Part shown: piece by piece, positions 29,898 through 38,209 of the stretch
How positions within the stretch are numbered: the first letter of the stretch is position 1
Layout of the letters: the number at the start of each line of letters is the position of its first letter
Source of the DNA: Pseudoxanthomonas sp. SE1
GTDB taxonomy: Bacteria; Pseudomonadota; Gammaproteobacteria; Xanthomonadales; Xanthomonadaceae
DNA: 64,000 nt
Direction: 5' to 3'
Assembly: GCF_029542205.1 (NCBI RefSeq)
Contig: NZ_CP113783.1
Coordinates: forward strand, 3,339,001 to 3,403,000
Notes under the pieces: generated by a model
Told to the model about the DNA's origin: nothing
The model's input: the letters and a program-made list of their open reading frames with translations, nothing else
Databases searched by the model: none
Translations under genes and position numbers: made by a program

Positions 29898-30276
29898 CCG
29901 CAGGAAACGCGGGCAAGCCGTCGAAGCGGCGGCGCGCGAGTTGCTGCGTCGCGCCGGCCTGACCGATCTGGCTGCCAACGCCCTTTACCGCGTCGGTGAA
30001 CTGGATCTGGTGATGCGGGATGCCACGCGCCCCGGCACACCGACCGTGGTGTTCGTGGAAGTGCGCTACCGCCAATCGCAGCTCTTCGGTGGAGGCGCGG
30101 CATCGGTCGATGCCGGCAAGCGCCGCCGCCTGGTGCATGCGGCCCTGCGCTTTCTGCAGGAGCACCCCGCCCTCGCAGACGCCCCCTGCAGGTTCGACGT
30201 GATCGACGCGCAGGGCGATCCCGCCGCGCCCCGGCTCACCTGGATCCGCGACGCGTTCCGCGCCGACGAAATCTGA
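29887..30276 (+). CDS. YraN / UPF0102 family protein
   Basis: A 129-residue protein of the UPF0102 family, which has a restriction-endonuclease-like fold (GELDLVM ... VVFVEVRYR corresponds to the nuclease motif). The exact function is not established. The ATG at 29887 is inside the end of lpoA, and [20 protein letters not shown] is the family start (usually GxxAExxAxxxL). Confidence 0.9.
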   Translation: MAVDRRKRGQAVEAAARELLRRAGLTDLAANALYRVGELDLVMRDATRPGTPTVVFVEVRYRQSQLFGGGAASVDAGKRRRLVHAALRFLQEHPALADAPCRFDVIDAQGDPAAPRLTWIRDAFRADEI

Positions 30277-30305
30277 GCCGTACAGGCCGCGCCTACAATG
30301 ACGGC

Positions 30306-31694
30306 GTGAATCCAGCCCTGCCCATCGACCTGCACGAAGCCCTGTCCGCCCGCCTGGGGGACGGTTGGCTCACCGGCGACGCCTGCCGCCCTTATGGCGG
30401 CGACGATTCGCGCCAATGGGCCATGCCATGGGCCGTCGCCTTGCCGCGCACTTGCGAAGACGTGGTAGCCGTGGTGCGCGCATGCCGCGCTCACCGCATC
30501 GCCATCGTCGCGCGCGGTGCCGGCACGGGGACCACCGGTGCGGCCGTACCCACGCAGGGGGGCGTGGTGGTTTCGTTCGAACGCATGGATCGTATCGTCG
30601 AGGTGCGCGCCGCCGACCGCTGCGTGGTGGTGCAGCCAGGCGTGCTCAATGGCGACCTGCAGCAGGTGCTCGCACCGCATGGCCTGTTCTGGCCACCCGA
30701 CCCCTCCAGCGCCGACCTCTGCAGCGTGGGCGGCAATCTCGCCACGAATGCGGGCGGACCGCGCGCGGTGAAGTACGGCACCGCACGCGACAACGTGCTC
30801 GGCCTGGTCGCCGTGACCGGTGCGGGTGAACTGATCCGCTGCGGCGGTGCCTACACCAAGGATGCGACGGGTTACGACCTCACCCACCTGCTCGTCGGCA
30901 GCGAGGGCACCCTGGCGCTGATCGTGGAAGCAACCCTGAAGCTGGCGCCGCGACCGCGTGCGCAGGCCGGACTGCGCGTGCTCTACCGCGATGCCATCAC
31001 AGCCGCGGCGGCAGTGTCGCGCATCATGGCCCGCCCGGCGACGCCGGCCATGCTGGAATTCATGGACCGCAGCGCCCTCGCGCTGATCCGGCGCAACGGC
31101 AGCGATGTACCCGAGGCGGGTGCGATGCTGCTGGTCGACGCCGACGGCGATGAGGACACGCTGCCGTATTCGCTGCAGGCATTGGCCGACGCCGCCGAAG
31201 GCGATGGCATGCTCACGCTGGACGTCGCGCAGGACGGTACCGCGCGCGACCGGCTCTGGGCCGCGCGACGCGCCCTGTCGCCGGCGCTGCGCACGATCAA
31301 ACCGGGCAAGATCAACGAGGACGTGGTGGTGCCGGTGTCGCGCATTCCGGATCTGGTGGCGGCCATGGAAGCACTGTCGGTCGAAGCCTCGCTGCCGATC
31401 GTCGTGTTCGGCCATGCCGGCAACGGCAACCTGCACGTCAACATCATGTACGACGACGGGGACGCCGCCGAGACGGCACGCGCACATGCGGCCTTGCCGA
31501 AGGTCTTCGCGCACGTGCTGGCGCTGGGCGGCACGCTGTCCGGCGAACACGGCATCGGCCTGAGCAAGCGGGATTTCATGGCGGACGCGTTCAACGTGGC
31601 GACGCTCGACGCGATGCGCGCGATCAAAGCCGCGCTCGATCCCGACGACATCCTGAACCCCGGCAAGGTCCTGCCACCGCGGAAGCCCATGTAG
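30306..31694 (+). CDS. FAD-linked oxidase, GlcD/D-lactate dehydrogenase type
   Basis: A 462-residue flavoprotein of the VAO/PCMH family, related to GlcD, D-lactate dehydrogenase and D-2-hydroxyglutarate dehydrogenase; the substrate cannot be told from sequence. The FAD-binding motifs RGAGTGTTGAAVP and GGNLATNAGGPRAVKYG are clear. The C-terminal FAD-oxidase domain has FGHAGNGNLHVN and GEHGIGLSKRDFM, whose histidines usually bind metal or substrate. No Fe-S domain or partner subunits are adjacent. The start is GTG at 30306. The stop TAG (31692-31694) is the TAG of a type B REP head, so the last residues may have been altered by the insertion. Confidence 0.9.
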   Translation: MNPALPIDLHEALSARLGDGWLTGDACRPYGGDDSRQWAMPWAVALPRTCEDVVAVVRACRAHRIAIVARGAGTGTTGAAVPTQGGVVVSFERMDRIVEVRAADRCVVVQPGVLNGDLQQVLAPHGLFWPPDPSSADLCSVGGNLATNAGGPRAVKYGTARDNVLGLVAVTGAGELIRCGGAYTKDATGYDLTHLLVGSEGTLALIVEATLKLAPRPRAQAGLRVLYRDAITAAAAVSRIMARPATPAMLEFMDRSALALIRRNGSDVPEAGAMLLVDADGDEDTLPYSLQALADAAEGDGMLTLDVAQDGTARDRLWAARRALSPALRTIKPGKINEDVVVPVSRIPDLVAAMEALSVEASLPIVVFGHAGNGNLHVNIMYDDGDAAETARAHAALPKVFAHVLALGGTLSGEHGIGLSKRDFMADAFNVATLDAMRAIKAALDPDDILNPGKVLPPRKPM

Positions 31695-31829
31695 GAGCGA
31701 CGTGAGTCGCGACCGCGCGCCATGCGCGCCGGGAAAGCCACCGACAGACGTCTGCCGTTCCCTCTTGCGTTTGATGCCGGGCCACGAACGCCGACGACGT
31801 GCGGTCGCGACTCACGTCGCTCCTGCAAC
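31690..31829. repeat. GTAG-headed REP pair, type B
   Basis: Left arm TGTAGGAGCGACGTGAGTCG then CGACCGC at 31690-31716; inverted right arm GCGGTCGCGACTCACGTCGC then TCCTGCA at 31801-31827, with one mismatch. About 84 bases lie between. The left GTAG overlaps the FAD oxidase stop. The element fills the gap between convergent genes and could terminate both. Confidence 0.85.
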
Positions 31830-31833
31830 AGCC

Positions 31834-32787
31834 TCAGGACTTCGCAAAGTGGTCGTAACCGCGGCGCTGTGAAGACCACGGCGTGCCATCGGAACGCATC
31901 GGCTGCACCCCCTCGCCCGCCATGATGCGTCCTATCCGCGTGATCCGCAGATCGAGCTTCGAGAACACGGCATCGATGCGTGCGCGCGCATCGTCAGGCG
32001 CGGTGAAGCAAAGTTCGTAGTCGTCGCCACCGCTGGCCTGCAACGGCACGCGCGTGGCTTCATCGAACGTCGCCATCAATGCATCCGACGCCGGCAACGC
32101 GTCGATGTCGACCTGCACGCCCACACCGCTCCGCGACGAGACATGGCCGAGATCGGCCAGCAGTCCGTCGGAGACATCGACGCAGGCGGTGGCGATGCCC
32201 CGCAGCGCGCGACCCGCCTCCACGCGTGGCGTGGGACGATCCAGTCGCGCACGCAGCGCATGAACCGGTCCGCGGTCGAGCAACGCCAGGCCGCCCGCCG
32301 CATCGCCGAGCGTGCCGGTGACCCAGACGTCATCGCCAATGCGCGCGCCGTCGCGGCGCAAGGCGCCGCCGGGCTCGACCATGCCCATCGCCGTCACCGA
32401 GATCGACAGCGGCCCCCGCGTGGTGTCGCCCCCCACCAGCGCGATGCCGTGGCGCCCTGCAAGATCCAGGAAGCCATCGAGAAAGCCGTCGATCCACGCC
32501 GCATCCGATTGCGGCAACGACAGCGACAGCGTGCACCAGGCGGGTTCGGCGCCCATTGCGGCGAGATCGGACAGGTTCACCGCCAGCGCCTTCCAGCCGA
32601 TGTCGGCCGCTGCGCTGCCGTCGGGAAAATGGATGCCGGCATTCAAGGTGTCGGCGGTGACGACGAGCTGCAGGCCCGGCGTCGGCGCCAACAGCGCAGC
32701 GTCGTCGCCGATGCCGAGCACGATGTCGGCGCGCGTCCCCGCGCGGGCACGGATGCGGGCGATCAGGTCGAACTCGCCGACACTCAT
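31834..32787 (-). CDS. thiL: Thiamine-monophosphate kinase
   Basis: Phosphorylates TMP to thiamine pyrophosphate. It has 317 residues. The acidic metal/ATP motif GIGDDAALLAP has D28 and D29; further family motifs are ADTLNAGIHFP, ALVGGDTTRGPL and CVDVSDGLLADLGHV. It is the last gene of the rib-nusB operon, starting seven bases after the small HhH gene. Confidence 0.96.
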   Translation of the reverse strand: MSVGEFDLIARIRARAGTRADIVLGIGDDAALLAPTPGLQLVVTADTLNAGIHFPDGSAAADIGWKALAVNLSDLAAMGAEPAWCTLSLSLPQSDAAWIDGFLDGFLDLAGRHGIALVGGDTTRGPLSISVTAMGMVEPGGALRRDGARIGDDVWVTGTLGDAAGGLALLDRGPVHALRARLDRPTPRVEAGRALRGIATACVDVSDGLLADLGHVSSRSGVGVQVDIDALPASDALMATFDEATRVPLQASGGDDYELCFTAPDDARARIDAVFSKLDLRITRIGRIMAGEGVQPMRSDGTPWSSQRRGYDHFAKS

Positions 32788-32794
32788 GGCGGCA

Positions 32795-33046
32795 TCAGGC
32801 GCGCGATCGCGCGAAGTCGACGGCGGACTGGATCGCCGCGCGTGCCTGCGGGCTGTTCTTCCAGCAGCTGGAACCCGTCAGCCCGGCCGCATTGGCGACG
32901 ATCTCCGACGGTTCGGCGGCGGCCAGTTGCCGCAACGAAGCGATGCCCATCTGCTCCAGCCGTTGCACGACGGTGGGACCGACACCCTTCAGCGCGAGCA
33001 AGGCATCGCGCTCTTCCGGGGGAAACCGTGCGTCGCTACCCGACAC
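32795..33046 (-). CDS. Small helix-hairpin-helix protein
   Basis: About 83 residues from a GTG start at 33046, two bases after the nusB stop; a longer form beginning inside nusB at 33106 is possible. One helix-hairpin-helix unit is clear (LLALKGVGPTVVQRLEQMGI), which usually contacts DNA non-specifically, followed by SSCWKNSPQARAAIQSAVDF with one Cys. The specific function is unknown. Tight packing between nusB and thiL implies co-expression with nusB, ribH and thiL. Confidence 0.75.
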   Translation of the reverse strand: MSGSDARFPPEERDALLALKGVGPTVVQRLEQMGIASLRQLAAAEPSEIVANAAGLTGSSCWKNSPQARAAIQSAVDFARSRA

Positions 33047-33047
33047 G

Positions 33048-33515
33048 TCAGCGTCGCGCCTGCGCCTCGGCGGGTCGCCATTCGACGGCGGCGTGATCGA
33101 GCACACCGTTGATGTACGTGTGCCCGTGTTCGGAACCGAAGCGCTTGGCGGTCTCGATGGCCTCGTTCAGCACCACGCGGTACGGCACGTCGAGGCGGTG
33201 GATCAGTTCGTAGGCTGCGATGCGCAGCACCGCGCGCTCGATGGGATCGACTTCTTCCACCGTGCGGTCGAGGAACGGCAGCAGTGCCTCGTCCAGCGAC
33301 GCGCGATGCCGCACCACGCCACGCACCAGGTCTTCGAAATACTCCAGGTCGGCGATCTCGTGCGCCTGCTCGTGCGCGAACTGCGCGATCACCTGGCCCA
33401 CTTCGCCGCCCGACATCTGCCACGCGTACACGGCCTGCAGCGCACGACGGCGCGCGCGCGCGCGCGTGACCGGATCGACGCCGTCCTTGCGCTGGGGATG
33501 ATGTTGTCGGCTCAC
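33048..33515 (-). CDS. nusB: Transcription antitermination factor NusB
   Basis: Binds boxA RNA with NusE (S10) in rRNA antitermination. It has 155 residues. The N-terminal RARARRRALQAVYAWQMSGG and the C-terminal YRVVLNEAIETAKRFGSEHG then YINGVLD are family signatures. The GTG at 33515 is chosen because an AGGAG Shine-Dalgarno sits seven bases upstream and nothing upstream in frame is conserved. It follows ribH by 22 bases. Confidence 0.95.
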   Translation of the reverse strand: MSRQHHPQRKDGVDPVTRARARRRALQAVYAWQMSGGEVGQVIAQFAHEQAHEIADLEYFEDLVRGVVRHRASLDEALLPFLDRTVEEVDPIERAVLRIAAYELIHRLDVPYRVVLNEAIETAKRFGSEHGHTYINGVLDHAAVEWRPAEAQARR

Positions 33516-33537
33516 GTCGGCTCCTGCGGTTCTTGGG

Positions 33538-34005
33538 TTACGGCAACTGTTCCAGCAACTGTGCCATCTCGATGGCGGCCAGCGCGGCTTCTTCGCCCTT
33601 GTTGCCATGGCTGCCGCCGGCGCGGGCCTCGGCATCCTCGATGCGTTCCACCGCCAGCACGCCGTTCATCACCGGCACGCCGGTGTCCAACTGCACGCGC
33701 ATCAGGCCTTCGGCGCAGCGGTCGGCGACGTGCTCGTAGTGGCGGGTGTCGCCACGGATCACGCAACCCAGCGCGATGATCGCGGCATGGTTCCCGGTGG
33801 CGGCCAGCCGCGAGGCGGCCAGCGGGATTTCCCACGCGCCCGGCACCCGCACAACGTCGATCATGTCCTCGCCCACGCCGTTGCCGGCCAAGCTCTGGCG
33901 CGCACCGGCCACCAGCACATCGGTGATGCGCGGGTTCCAGCGGCTGGCGATGATCGCGAAGCGGGCGCCTTCGGGCGCGCGCAGATCGCCTTCATAGTGG
34001 GACAT
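33538..34005 (-). CDS. ribH: 6,7-dimethyl-8-ribityllumazine synthase
   Basis: Condenses the ribityl-pyrimidine with 3,4-dihydroxy-2-butanone 4-phosphate to give lumazine. It has 155 residues. Motifs [44 protein letters not shown] and PVMNGVLAV are all present, including the conserved His of RHYEHV. The ATG at 34005 has an AAGGAA upstream. Confidence 0.96.
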   Translation of the reverse strand: MSHYEGDLRAPEGARFAIIASRWNPRITDVLVAGARQSLAGNGVGEDMIDVVRVPGAWEIPLAASRLAATGNHAAIIALGCVIRGDTRHYEHVADRCAEGLMRVQLDTGVPVMNGVLAVERIEDAEARAGGSHGNKGEEAALAAIEMAQLLEQLP

Positions 34006-34068
34006 GGCGGGTTCCTTGGGGGTGGGCAAGTCTACCAGCCGGGGCGGCGGCGGGTCCGTTCCGGCGGG

Positions 34069-35163
34069 TCAGGGTTGGACGTACTCGACCACGTCCAGGC
34101 CGAAACCGGCCAGGCCGACCTGCCTGCGTGGCGTGCCCAGCACGCGCAACCGGCCCAGGCCGAGGTCGGCCAGGATCTGCGCGCCGGCGCCGTTGCGGCG
34201 CCACTGGCCCACGTCCTTGGCGTTGGCCTGCACATCGGGTTGCTTGCGCAGGCGCGCCAGCAGAGCCTCGGCGCTGCGCGGTTCGGCCAGTACGACCATC
34301 ACGCCCTGCCCTTCGGCCGCGATCGCGCGCAGTGCGTCGGTGGCGTGCACACCGAAGTCGTCGCGCCGCCAGTGCAGCAGGTCGCTCAGCGGGTTCTCCA
34401 CCTGCACGCGCACCAGCGTGGGCGTCGTCTTGTCCGGCGTTCCACGGACCAGCGCGAAGTGCAGGTCGTGCGCGATACGGTCGCGGTAGGTGACCAGCCG
34501 GAACGGGCCGAACTCGGTCTCGATGTCGCGCTCGTCGATGCGCTCCACCGTGTGTTCGGTGGCCAGCCGGTAGGCGATCAGGTCGGCGATGGAGCCCATC
34601 TTCAGGCCATGCTCGCGCGCGAACACTTCCAGTTGCGGGCGACGCGCCATGCTGCCGTCGGGATTCAGCACTTCCACCAGCACGCCGGCCGGCTCCAGCC
34701 CGGCGAGCATCGGCAGGTCATTGGCGGCCTCGGTGTGGCCGGCACGCGTCAGCACGCCACCGGGCTGGGCGATCAGCGGGAAGATGTGGCCGGGCTGGCT
34801 GAGGTCGCTCGGCTTCGCATCCGGCCGCACGGCGGTACGCACGGTATGCGCGCGGTCATACGCGGAAATGCCGGTGGTGACGCCCTCGGCCGCCTCGATG
34901 CTGACGGTGAAGTTGGTGTGGAACTGCGCGGTGTTGTGCTGGACCATCGGCGCCAGGCCGAGTTGCGCGCAACGCTCGCGCGTCAGCGACAGGCAGACCA
35001 GGCCGCGCGCATGCGTGACCATGAAGTTGATGTCGGTCGGTTTCACCAGCTCGGCGGCCATGATCAGGTCGCCTTCGTTCTCGCGGTCCTCGTCATCGAC
35101 GATGACGACCATGCGGCCGTTGCGGATTTCTTCCAGCAGTTCGGGAATGGGGGAAAAAGACAT
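34069..35163 (-). CDS. ribB: 3,4-dihydroxy-2-butanone-4-phosphate synthase with degenerate GTP cyclohydrolase II domain
   Basis: A 364-residue RibBA-shaped protein. Residues 1-200 form a full RibB domain (VDDEDRENEGDLIMAAE at 22-38, HTEAANDLP later), making DHBP from ribulose 5-phosphate. Residues about 205-364 resemble GTP cyclohydrolase II, but the zinc cysteines are absent. Where active enzymes have SEC...RCDC, this one reads VENPLSDLLHWRRDD (255-269). The second activity is therefore probably lost, as in RibBX-type proteins. A separate ribA should exist elsewhere. Confidence 0.93.
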   Translation of the reverse strand: MSFSPIPELLEEIRNGRMVVIVDDEDRENEGDLIMAAELVKPTDINFMVTHARGLVCLSLTRERCAQLGLAPMVQHNTAQFHTNFTVSIEAAEGVTTGISAYDRAHTVRTAVRPDAKPSDLSQPGHIFPLIAQPGGVLTRAGHTEAANDLPMLAGLEPAGVLVEVLNPDGSMARRPQLEVFAREHGLKMGSIADLIAYRLATEHTVERIDERDIETEFGPFRLVTYRDRIAHDLHFALVRGTPDKTTPTLVRVQVENPLSDLLHWRRDDFGVHATDALRAIAAEGQGVMVVLAEPRSAEALLARLRKQPDVQANAKDVGQWRRNGAGAQILADLGLGRLRVLGTPRRQVGLAGFGLDVVEYVQP

Positions 35164-35211
35164 CGGTTCGATACTCGGATAGCGGAAGAGATACGGAGAA
35201 TCAGGATCAAG

Positions 35212-35238
35212 ACGGATCCCGACCTTCGCCGGGATGAC
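35212..35238. repeat. Short dispersed-type hairpin between ribE and ribB
   Basis: ATCCCG ... CGGGAT arms around CCTTCGC, flanked by GACGG and GACGG. It resembles the common CATCCCGGCGAA...CGGGATCC intergenic repeats of many proteobacteria. Only one copy is in the window, so family membership is inference. Confidence 0.4.
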
Positions 35239-35271
35239 GGTGAGGCATGACGCACGGGGCCTGGATGCCAC

Positions 35272-35865
35272 TCAGCGCGCGCCCAGCAAACGCTCCACGT
35301 AGCGCGCCACCAGATCGATTTCCAGGTTCACCGCATCGCCGACGGCGGTCTGCGAGAAGGCGGTGTGAGAGACGGTGTGCGGGATCAGCGCGACCTCGAA
35401 GCCCTCGCCGTCCACCTCGTTGACGGTCAGGCTCACCCCGTCCACGCAGATCGAGCCCTTCTTCGCGATGTACTTCAGCAGGGGCGCCGGCGCGCGGAAA
35501 CGCCAGCGCTGCGCGCGCGCATCTTCATGGATCGACAGCACGCGGCCGACGCCGTCGACATGACCGCTGACCAGGTGACCACCCAGGCGGTCGGTCGGGC
35601 GCATCGCGCGCTCCAGGTTGACCAGCGCGCCTTCGCCCAGACTGCCGAGCGTGGTCAGCGACAGGGTTTCGGTGGACGCATCGGCCTGGAAGCTCGATGC
35701 ATCGAAGGCGATGACAGTCAGGCACACGCCATTCACCGCGATGCTCTCGCCGAGTTGCACGGCGTCGAACGGCAACGTGCCGACGGCCACGGTCAGGCGG
35801 ACGTCGCCGCCCACGGATTCCAGCGCGGCGATGCGGCCTACGCCTTCGATGATGCCGGTGAACAT
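35272..35865 (-). CDS. ribE: Riboflavin synthase, alpha subunit
   Basis: Dismutates two lumazines to riboflavin and pyrimidine. It has 197 residues in two homologous lumazine-binding repeats: MFTGIIEGVGRIAAL with SIAVNGVCLTV, then GGHLVSGHVDGVGRV with SICVDGVSLTVNEV. The start at 35865 matches the invariant MFTGIIE. It is the first gene behind the FMN riboswitch, which ends about 140 bases upstream. Called ribC or ribE depending on nomenclature. Confidence 0.97.
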   Translation of the reverse strand: MFTGIIEGVGRIAALESVGGDVRLTVAVGTLPFDAVQLGESIAVNGVCLTVIAFDASSFQADASTETLSLTTLGSLGEGALVNLERAMRPTDRLGGHLVSGHVDGVGRVLSIHEDARAQRWRFRAPAPLLKYIAKKGSICVDGVSLTVNEVDGEGFEVALIPHTVSHTAFSQTAVGDAVNLEIDLVARYVERLLGAR

Positions 35866-36006
35866 CAGCAGGCCTCCAGCAGGAGGACGGGGAAAGCACG
35901 GGGAATCGTGGAAGGCATGGAACGTCTCTCGCGGCAGCAAAGCGGAGACGCCTCCGGGCGCGAAGGCAGGCGCACGACGCCGCGCTTCCGCGCGGTTCGG
36001 CGATGC

Positions 36007-36198
36007 CGTCTTCTTTCATCCGGACTATGACCGTCGGCTCCGGCATCGGACCGGATCTGCTGACCCTTCGGCGACATTGGAAAGTCCGCACACGGATGTG
36101 CGGGCTCTTGCGAGGGACTCGCATGTCACCCAGGCGCTCGCGGGCTCGTCGCTGGGCGACCTACCGCCGGTGGGGAATTTCACCCCGCCCTGAAGACG
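36007..36198 (-). promoter_or_regulatory. FMN riboswitch (RFN element)
   Basis: On the minus strand the element opens with GGGCGGGGTGAAATTCCCCA then CCGGCGGTA, and closes with GATGCCGGAGCCGACGGTCA then TAGTCCGGATGAAAGAAGA, the conserved RFN core. Helix P1 is GACGTCTTC-side 36192-36198 with 36007-36013 (7 bp). A variable arm of about 50 nt (CCCGCACATCCGTGTGCGG) is included. Between it and ribE lies a CCGCGC-GGAA-GCGCGG hairpin (35980-35995) without a T-tract; control may be by start-site sequestration or by a terminator I cannot identify. Confidence 0.95.
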
Positions 36199-36340
36199 TC
36201 GTTGGTGGTGTGCCGGCGGACCGGCCCGCGCATTCTACACCGCGCCCCGCTGACCAGCAGGCTGCAAGAGGATGAACGCGCCGCAGCGCGCCCGAAAAGC
36301 GAATCACCGCTGTTTGTGCTTGCAGCCAAGACGATCTGTT

Positions 36341-37099
36341 CTACAGCGCCTTCCGGCGCAGGTGCAGGATCAGCGGCCAGCGCATGGTGCGCACCCGCTG
36401 CGGGTCGCCCCAGACCTCGGCCAGCGCCGGGGTATGGGCGTAGACCGGGTCCTCGCCGGTCGCGGCACGATAGCTGCCGGTGGCCGACAGGCTGCCGAAA
36501 TAGCCCAGCAACGTGGGCAGGTTCCATTCTGCGGTCAGCCACAGGCGCGGCGTGGGCAAGATCTCGAACGGCCACACGTAGTCGCCATACCCCATGTCCA
36601 CGTCGGCGCGCTCCGGCGGCCAGTACGGGTCGATGTCGTCGCGGACCTTCTCGGCCACCTCGGCCAGATCGTCCTCGAAAATGATGTCCTGGTAGGTCCA
36701 TGCCGCGAGCACGCCGCCCGGCCGCAATACGCGCTCGCAGGTCGCGAAGAAGCGGTAGCGGTCGAACCAGTGCAGCGCCTGCGCAACGGCGACCAGGTCC
36801 ACGCTGATATCCGGCAAAAGGGTGTCTTCGGCAGGTTCGACCGCCAGACTGACGTTGCTGCCGGCCTGGCCCTGCGCCCAATGGCGCTCGATCTGCGCCG
36901 CGCTGGGATCAGTGGCATGCACATGGGCGAAGCGCGCCGCGAGGCCGCGCGTGGCCTGTCCGCTGCCGGCGCCCGGCTCCCATACCTGCGCGCTGGCCGG
37001 CACGGCCGAGGCGATCACGTCATACAGCGCCTCCGGGTAGGTGGGCCGCGAGGTGAGATAGACGTCGGCGACGCCGGAAAAATGATCCTTGAAAGCCAT
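36341..37099 (-). CDS. Class I SAM-dependent methyltransferase
   Basis: A 252-residue cytosolic enzyme of the small-molecule methyltransferase type (trans-aconitate/Crg1-like). The SAM motif VWEPGAGSGQATRGLA lies at about 39-54, and the post-I motif VAVAQALHWFDRYRFF and CERVLRPGGVLAAW follow. The substrate is unknown. It sits 12 bases behind ribD and ahead of the riboswitch, so it is co-transcribed with ribD rather than with ribE. Confidence 0.85.
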   Translation of the reverse strand: MAFKDHFSGVADVYLTSRPTYPEALYDVIASAVPASAQVWEPGAGSGQATRGLAARFAHVHATDPSAAQIERHWAQGQAGSNVSLAVEPAEDTLLPDISVDLVAVAQALHWFDRYRFFATCERVLRPGGVLAAWTYQDIIFEDDLAEVAEKVRDDIDPYWPPERADVDMGYGDYVWPFEILPTPRLWLTAEWNLPTLLGYFGSLSATGSYRAATGEDPVYAHTPALAEVWGDPQRVRTMRWPLILHLRRKAL

Positions 37100-37111
37100 T
37101 CTGGCGGGCGG

Positions 37112-38209
37112 TCAGCGGGCGGGTTGCAGCAGGAGGCGGTGATCTTCGCCAATCATGCGGCTGTCCACAATCTCCAGCTTCAGGTGCTCCGCCATCGTCT
37201 GGATGCCCAGCCCGCCGAACAGGGGCCGGGCCTGGTCGCCCAGCAGCATCGGCGCAACGTACAGCAGCACCTCGTCTGCCAGGCCTGCGGCGAGGAAAGC
37301 GCCCGCCAGCGTGGCGCCTGCCTCGGCGTGAACCTCGTTGATGCCGCGCTGGGCCAGCAGCTCCAGCACTGCCTTCAGGTCGAAGTTGCTGCCGGTCGCG
37401 GGCGCCACCACGCGCGGTACGTCGACATCGCGGGGGGGCTTGGCGTCAGCCGCATGGATGTAGAGCGTAGGCGCCCCGCCCTGCCGCACATTGCCGCGCG
37501 CCACGGTAGCGAGCCCGGGATCGAGCACCACCCGCAGCGGGGGCTCGAATGCCGTGTCGTCGCCGAAGCGCACGGTCAGCGACGGATCATCCGCCAGTAC
37601 GGTGCCGGCGCCCGTCAGGATGGCCCCGGCACGGGCGCGCCAGCGCATCACGTCGCGGCGGGAGGCTTCGCCACTGATCCACTTGGAGTCGCCGTTCGCC
37701 ATCGCCGTGCGGCCATCCAAGCTGGTCGCCAGCTTTACCCGCATCCACGGCCGGCCACGCTCCACGCGCGACAGGAAACCCCGGTTCAACCGGCGCGCCT
37801 GCGCCTCCATCAACCCGGCCTGCACCTCGATGCCGGCCGCGTGCAGCCGGTCGAAACCGGCTCCGTCGACTTGCGGGAAGGGGTCGCGCATCGCGGCGAC
37901 CACGCGCGTCACGCCAGCAGCGACCAACGCCTCCGCACAGGGACCGGTGCGGCCGGTATGCGCGCACGGCTCCAGCGTGACGTAGGCCGTCGCGCCCTTC
38001 GCGCGCTCGCCCGCCGCCTGCAGCGCGAACACCTCCGCGTGCGGGCCTCCGGCCTTCTGGTGCCAACCTTCACCGACGATTTCAGTGCCCTGCACGATGA
38101 CGCTGCCAACCATCGGGTTCGGCCGGGTCGTGTACGCACCCCGCTCGGCCAGTCGCAACGCACGCGCCATGCACTGGTGATCGAACGCAGAGAAAGCGGT
38201 ATCAGTCAT
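37112..38209 (-). CDS. ribD: Bifunctional riboflavin deaminase/reductase RibD
   Basis: Second and third steps of the pyrimidine branch. It has 365 residues. The N-terminal deaminase has the zinc site HAEVFAL and EPCAHTGRTGPCAEAL; the C-terminal reductase domain begins at PWMRVKLATSLDG and contains the NADPH-binding HAEAGATLAGAFL. The ATG at 38209 overlaps the GNAT stop by eight bases. It is not behind the RFN element, unlike ribE, ribB and ribH. Confidence 0.96.
   Translation of the reverse strand: MTDTAFSAFDHQCMARALRLAERGAYTTRPNPMVGSVIVQGTEIVGEGWHQKAGGPHAEVFALQAAGERAKGATAYVTLEPCAHTGRTGPCAEALVAAGVTRVVAAMRDPFPQVDGAGFDRLHAAGIEVQAGLMEAQARRLNRGFLSRVERGRPWMRVKLATSLDGRTAMANGDSKWISGEASRRDVMRWRARAGAILTGAGTVLADDPSLTVRFGDDTAFEPPLRVVLDPGLATVARGNVRQGGAPTLYIHAADAKPPRDVDVPRVVAPATGSNFDLKAVLELLAQRGINEVHAEAGATLAGAFLAAGLADEVLLYVAPMLLGDQARPLFGGLGIQTMAEHLKLEIVDSRMIGEDHRLLLQPAR

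Noticed and set aside
34069..34430. Annotation of ribB as an active bifunctional RibBA
   Set aside because: The three zinc-binding cysteines required for GTP cyclohydrolase II are absent.
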